Below the pieces are notes generated by a model, which saw only the letters and a program-made list of their open reading frames with translations, was not told where the DNA came from and made no database searches. Positions 7,019 through 9,342 of a DNA stretch of 9,342 bases are shown here, one piece after another (position 1 is the first letter of the stretch; the number at the start of each line of letters is the position of its first letter). This DNA is from Methylophilaceae bacterium UBA7525 (GTDB taxonomy: Bacteria > Pseudomonadota > Gammaproteobacteria > Burkholderiales > Methylophilaceae), in contig DLMX01000037.1 of the NCBI GenBank assembly GCA_002479405.1, positions 12,419 to 21,760 of the forward strand. Reading direction: 5' to 3'. Both the position numbers and the translations under genes were made by a program.

Positions 7019-7034
7019 TGGAAAGGCGGCTGCG
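7019..7034 (+). promoter_or_regulatory. Weak sigma-54-like element upstream of flgA
   Basis: TGGAAAG-N4-CTGCG has GG and GC at the obligatory 10-base separation of -24/-12 promoters and agrees with the consensus TGGCACG-N4-TTGCW at 8 of 12 specified positions. It would start transcription near 7045, about 35 bases before the flgA ATG. GG-N10-GC occurs often by chance, so this is only a candidate. Confidence 0.2.
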
Positions 7035-7079
7035 TAGAATGCAACTTGTCATTCTCTCCAACGAATTGCGAGATACACC

Positions 7080-7841
7080 ATGAACGAGCTGGATAGCGAA
7101 CAGTTCCAGGTATATTCCACCAGAATCTATCAGGCAATCTGGCTGGCGATCTTCGCTTGCCTGTTCATGCTATTCGCCACCGCAGTCAACGCCAATCAGG
7201 GCAATAGTCAGGCCGCAACACAGGACACAGCTGCCATACGCAGCAAGGTACAGGAGTTCCTGCAGGTGCAGACCATGGGCATTCCCGGCAAGGTCAGCAT
7301 TACGGTAGGCCAGGTCGAACAACATCTTCGCTTGCAGGCATGCAACAACCTGGAAGCGTTTTTGCCCACAGGCAGTCGGGCATGGGGCAGAACCACCGTC
7401 GGCATCAAATGCAGCCAACCCGCCGCCTGGACCATCTATGTCCAGGCCCGCGTAAACGTCACCGGTCAGTACCTCGCTGCAGCGGTACCATTGAGGCAAG
7501 GGCACGAAATCGGCGAGCAGGATCTGATGTTCTTGACTGGCGATCTGACCACACTGCCGCCCAGCATCATCACCGAGAAATCCATGGCCATCGGCCAAAC
7601 CGTGGGTTCATCCATCGCTTCCGGCAATGTGATCAGGCAGGACATGTTGCGCAAACCGGCGGCAGTTAGACAAGGTCAGACCGTCCGCATCATATCCACC
7701 GGCAAAGGCTTCAGCGTCAGCGCAGAAGGCCAGGCACTGGCTAACGCCAGCCAAGGCCAGGTGGTCAGGGCCAAGACCAGTAGCGGTTCGGTCATCAGCG
7801 GAATCGCCCGCAATAGCGGTGAAATTGTCGTGAGCTTCTAG
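7080..7841 (+). CDS. flgA: FlgA, periplasmic P-ring assembly chaperone
   Basis: FlgA binds FlgI in the periplasm and is needed for P-ring formation. The product is 253 residues. A Sec signal lies at about 17-38: hydrophobic IYQAIWLAIFACLFMLFATA, with cleavage VNA|NQ after residue 38. The charged stretch before it (16 residues, with D and E) is longer than usual for a signal peptide. Cys88 (LQACNN) and Cys111 (IKCSQP) are placed like the conserved FlgA pair that forms a disulfide. An SAF-type domain spans about 130-193 (VPLRQGHEIGEQDLMFLTGD, then IGQTVGSSIASGNVIRQDML), followed by the C-terminal beta domain with VRQGQTVRIISTGKGFSVSA and ending GEIVVSF. No clear ribosome binding site precedes ATG 7080. 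It is divergent from flgB and heads flgA-flgM-flgN. Confidence 0.96.
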   Translation: MNELDSEQFQVYSTRIYQAIWLAIFACLFMLFATAVNANQGNSQAATQDTAAIRSKVQEFLQVQTMGIPGKVSITVGQVEQHLRLQACNNLEAFLPTGSRAWGRTTVGIKCSQPAAWTIYVQARVNVTGQYLAAAVPLRQGHEIGEQDLMFLTGDLTTLPPSIITEKSMAIGQTVGSSIASGNVIRQDMLRKPAAVRQGQTVRIISTGKGFSVSAEGQALANASQGQVVRAKTSSGSVISGIARNSGEIVVSF

Positions 7842-7903
7842 CTTTCATCTTACTTGCCATGGATGAAGAAAATGCCGCGTGAACAAATTATTGATATAGG
7901 TGT

Positions 7904-7930
7904 TAAAGTTTTTGTTACTTCTGCCGTAAA
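7904..7930 (+). promoter_or_regulatory. Sigma-28 (FliA) promoter of flgM
   Basis: TAAAGTTT (7904-7911), an 11-base spacer, then GCCGTAAA (7923-7930). This matches the extended consensus TAAAGTTT-N11-GCCGATAA at 14 of 16 positions with exact spacing. The predicted start is near 7938, about 42 bases before flgM. A FliA promoter in front of flgM is the classic late-class arrangement that feeds newly made anti-sigma factor back onto FliA. Confidence 0.88.
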
Positions 7931-7941
7931 AAGGTTGAATC

Positions 7942-7954
7942 CAGGTAACACCTG
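7942..7954 (+). other. Small hairpin in the flgM leader
   Basis: CAGGT (7942-7946) and ACCTG (7950-7954) form a perfect five-pair inverted repeat around AAC. It starts a few bases after the predicted flgM transcription start and lies 12 bases upstream of the AAAAGGA ribosome site. It could stabilise the 5' end of the message or be a protein site; no function is shown. Confidence 0.35.
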
Positions 7955-7979
7955 AACAATTAAGCAAAAGGATGCAGCA

Positions 7980-8291
7980 ATGAAAATTGATGACGCACTG
8001 AAAGTAAACCCGGGACTGGCTACCGGCAATACGGATGCCAAAACTGCCAAAACCGCTGAAACCTCTAGAACAGAGCAAGGTATGGGCGAAAAAGTTACCC
8101 TGTCCTCACGCTCCTCCGAGCTTCAGTCATTGGAAACCAAAACGGTATCTGAAGAAGCCTACGATGCAGGCAAGGTTGAAGCGATCAAGGCTGCCATCCT
8201 GGATGGCCAGTTCAAGATCGACTCCGGCAAAGTGGCAGATGGCTTGATTAATACCGTCAAGGACCTGCTGACCAGCCCCAGTGCCAAATAA
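7980..8291 (+). CDS. flgM: FlgM, anti-sigma-28 factor
   Basis: FlgM binds FliA (sigma-28) in the cytoplasm and blocks late flagellar genes until the hook is finished, when it is exported through the flagellar system. The product is 103 residues, within the usual range. The N-terminal half (about 10-40) is rich in Thr, Ala and Gly and probably disordered, as expected for an exported FlgM. The sigma-binding region includes VTLSSRSSELQSLE (39-52) and the helices VSEEAYDAGKVEAIKAAILD then GQFKIDSGKVADGLI (about 56-90), the conserved core of the family. ATG 7980 follows AAAAGGA (7966-7972) at 7 bases. A strong sigma-28 promoter lies just upstream, and flgN follows after 49 bases. Confidence 0.96.
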   Translation: MKIDDALKVNPGLATGNTDAKTAKTAETSRTEQGMGEKVTLSSRSSELQSLETKTVSEEAYDAGKVEAIKAAILDGQFKIDSGKVADGLINTVKDLLTSPSAK

Positions 8292-8340
8292 GCCAGGTAA
8301 AGCATCTGCACGGCAAATATCTACACGATAGAAAGCACAC

Positions 8341-8799
8341 ATGAGCGCAGCCATTTCAATCGAACAGGAATCCAGTACAGTCGGCAGATTGATCGAGATT
8401 CTTGAGCAGGAACAAAGCTGCCTCATTCAAGCGGATCTGGAACAGGTACAAACCCTGCTGGAAGAAAAATCCGCGCTCCTGCAAAACCTCAACCTGCTCT
8501 CACAGGAACGCTACCAATGGCTGTCAGCCGCTGGTTTTCCTGCAAATGAGTCGGGCATGTCCGACTGGCTGAAGGAAAACCGTGAACACGCCCTGCAAAC
8601 TTCCTGGCTGACCATGCAGCAAGCCCTGCTCAAGGCAAAGGAACTCAATCGCATTAACGGCATGCTCATCAACAAGCACCTCACCCGTAACCAGCAGCTA
8701 CTCAGCACTCTGCGTGGCCAAACCGAAATCGACCAATTTTACGGCCCCAGCGGCCAAACCACCTCAAATGGCCGTCTTCGCGGCGCCGTCATCGCATAG
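8341..8799 (+). CDS. flgN: FlgN, export chaperone for hook-associated proteins
   Basis: FlgN is a cytoplasmic chaperone that protects FlgK and FlgL and delivers them to the flagellar export gate. The 152-residue product is almost entirely predicted helix. A heptad-rich segment (IEILEQEQSCLIQADLEQVQ then TLLEEKSALLQNLNLLSQER) runs from about 19 to 60, and a second helix (MQQALLKAKELNRINGMLIN) near 93-112. The C-terminal motif FYGPSGQTTS is the family's characteristic YGP-G-Q tail. It starts at ATG 8341 with a weak purine-rich stretch (GATAGAAAG) upstream and probably shares the flgM transcript. It is followed by 172 bases without a gene before rpoH. Confidence 0.95.
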   Translation: MSAAISIEQESSTVGRLIEILEQEQSCLIQADLEQVQTLLEEKSALLQNLNLLSQERYQWLSAAGFPANESGMSDWLKENREHALQTSWLTMQQALLKAKELNRINGMLINKHLTRNQQLLSTLRGQTEIDQFYGPSGQTTSNGRLRGAVIA

Positions 8800-8856
8800 T
8801 TCGCACTTCATACCCTCCGGCAGATTCACCTTTGCCAACCCAAGGTTTCATTAAAC

Positions 8857-8872
8857 TGGCATAAGACTGGCT
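8857..8872 (+). promoter_or_regulatory. Weak sigma-54-like element upstream of rpoH
   Basis: TGGCATA-N4-TGGCT keeps GG and GC at the -24/-12 separation and matches 9 of 12 specified positions of TGGCACG-N4-TTGCW. It lies 100 to 115 bases before the rpoH ATG. No enhancer-binding site was recognised, so it remains a weak candidate. Confidence 0.25.
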
Positions 8873-8887
8873 GGCACTACGTGACAA

Positions 8888-8910
8888 TTCCTGCATTACA
8901 GGAAACTTTT
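8888..8910 (+). terminator. Possible weak terminator between flgN and rpoH
   Basis: TTCCTG (8888-8893) and CAGGAA (8899-8904) form a perfect six-pair stem around CATTA, followed by ACTTTT (8905-8910). It is the only hairpin with a T-run after flgN, so it may end the flgA-flgM-flgN transcript. The stem is short and the T-run only four bases, so read-through into rpoH is plausible. It ends 5 bases before the CIRCE repeat. Confidence 0.4.
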
Positions 8911-8914
8911 CGAC

Positions 8915-8943
8915 TCTAGCACTCTCATATTGAGAGTGCTAGA
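8915..8943. promoter_or_regulatory. CIRCE operator (HrcA binding site) upstream of rpoH
   Basis: The arms TCTAGCACTCTCA (8915-8927) and TGAGAGTGCTAGA (8931-8943) are perfect 13-base inverted copies around TAT. Inside lies TAGCACTC-N9-GAGTGCTA, the core of the CIRCE consensus TTAGCACTC-N9-GAGTGCTAA, with only the outermost base pair changed (C/G for T/A). CIRCE binds the repressor HrcA, which usually controls groESL and dnaK operons. It lies 29 bases before the rpoH ATG, where a bound repressor would block transcription. The sequence match is very strong; the regulator is inferred because hrcA is not in the window. Confidence 0.92.
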
Positions 8944-8945
8944 AT
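8937..8945 (+). promoter_or_regulatory. Possible extended -10 promoter element for rpoH, overlapping CIRCE
   Basis: TGCTAGAAT contains the extended -10 TGn followed by TAGAAT, which matches TATAAT at 5 of 6 positions. No good -35 is seen at 16 to 18 bases. Transcription would start near 8952, leaving about 20 bases of leader that just include the ribosome site. The right arm of CIRCE covers TGCTAGA, so HrcA would exclude RNA polymerase. Confidence 0.4.
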
Positions 8946-8971
8946 GTTTTCCGAGGAGGGATATACCAAAT

Positions 8972-9342
8972 ATGACCAATGCCATGACTTTACCGACAAT
9001 CGGCTCTACCGATGGACTGGACCAGTACATTCGCCTGGTGAAGTCCTTCCCGATGCTGAGTGCAGAGGATGAATTTGCGCTGGCGACTCGTTTGCAGAAA
9101 GATAACGATCTGGAAGCAGCCAAGCAGCTGATTCTTTCCCATATGCGTCTGGTAGTAAGTATTGCGCGTGGGTATTCCGGTTACGGATTGCCGCAGGCCG
9201 ACCTGATTCAGGAAGGTAATATCGGCCTGATGAAAGCGGTCAGAAAATTCGATCCGGAGCGCGGCGTACGTCTGGTCTCCTTTGCCATACACTGGATCAA
9301 GGCTGAGATTCACGAATATATCGTGCGCAACTGGCGCCTGGT
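8972..9342 (+). CDS. rpoH: RpoH, heat-shock sigma factor sigma-32 (N-terminal part; runs off the window)
   Basis: This sigma-70-family factor directs RNA polymerase to heat-shock promoters. The first 123 codons are present and the gene continues past the right edge. It aligns from end to end with the N terminus of E. coli sigma-32 as I remember it. Region 1.2-like: LDQYIRLVKSFPMLSAEDE (16-34). Region 2.1: DLEAAKQLILSHMRLVVSIA (46-65). Region 2.2, core-polymerase binding: YGLPQADLIQEGNIGLMKAV (71-90). Regions 2.3-2.4, promoter melting and -10 contact: GVRLVSFAIHWIKAEIHEYI (98-117) then VRNWRLV. HWIKAEIHEY separates RpoH from RpoD and RpoS. ATG 8972 follows a strong GAGGAGGG site (8953-8960) at 11 bases. 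A CIRCE operator lies just upstream. Confidence 0.97.
   Translation, partial: MTNAMTLPTIGSTDGLDQYIRLVKSFPMLSAEDEFALATRLQKDNDLEAAKQLILSHMRLVVSIARGYSGYGLPQADLIQEGNIGLMKAVRKFDPERGVRLVSFAIHWIKAEIHEYIVRNWRL

Noticed and set aside
7844..7867. Inverted repeat TTCATC / GATGAA just after flgA, considered as a terminator
   Set aside because: The stem is six weak pairs with a 12-base loop and no T-run follows; the flgM promoter lies downstream, so no termination is required.

Overview
The window is an almost uninterrupted flagellar basal-body and hook locus followed by the start of a heat-shock sigma factor gene. The protein families, the gene order (flgB-C-D-E-F-G-H-I-J on one strand, flgA-M-N divergent) and the closeness of the products to proteobacterial homologues point to a motile Gram-negative proteobacterium with peptidoglycan and LPS rings. 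A betaproteobacterium fits best, perhaps a Nitrosomonadales or Methylophilaceae relative. That placement is an impression from the sequence, not a search result.

Left part, minus strand (6868 down to 1): flgB, flgC, flgD, flgE, flgF, flgG, flgH, flgI and the first 140 codons of flgJ, which runs off the left edge. Spacing is 9 to 83 bases with no convincing terminator, so this looks like one long transcript. It builds the proximal rod (FlgB, FlgC, FlgF), distal rod (FlgG), hook cap (FlgD), hook (FlgE), L ring (FlgH), P ring (FlgI) and rod cap/scaffold (FlgJ). Shine-Dalgarno positions favour downstream starts for flgD, flgH and flgI, and a GTG start for flgB. A 17-base tandem repeat in three copies lies in the flgD-flgE gap, just upstream of the flgE ribosome binding site.

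Middle, plus strand: the 211-base divergent region between flgB and flgA carries a strong sigma-28 (FliA)-type promoter facing flgA, followed by a small hairpin with a T-run in the flgA leader. flgA (P-ring chaperone), flgM (anti-sigma-28) and flgN (export chaperone for hook-associated proteins) follow. flgM has its own textbook sigma-28 promoter, which predicts the usual FliA/FlgM feedback loop.

Right end: a 172-base gap after flgN holds a short hairpin with a T-run, then a perfect 13-base inverted repeat that contains a CIRCE operator (HrcA binding site) at the canonical 9-base spacing. An extended -10-like sequence overlaps its right arm, and a strong ribosome binding site precedes the first 123 codons of rpoH (sigma-32). 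This suggests HrcA control of the sigma-32 gene, joining two heat-shock circuits.

I see no mobile elements, RNA genes, CRISPR arrays or broken genes, and no novel multi-gene system. The points worth a second look are regulatory: the CIRCE-rpoH arrangement, the sigma-28 promoter at flgA, the leader hairpin and the flgE-leader repeat.
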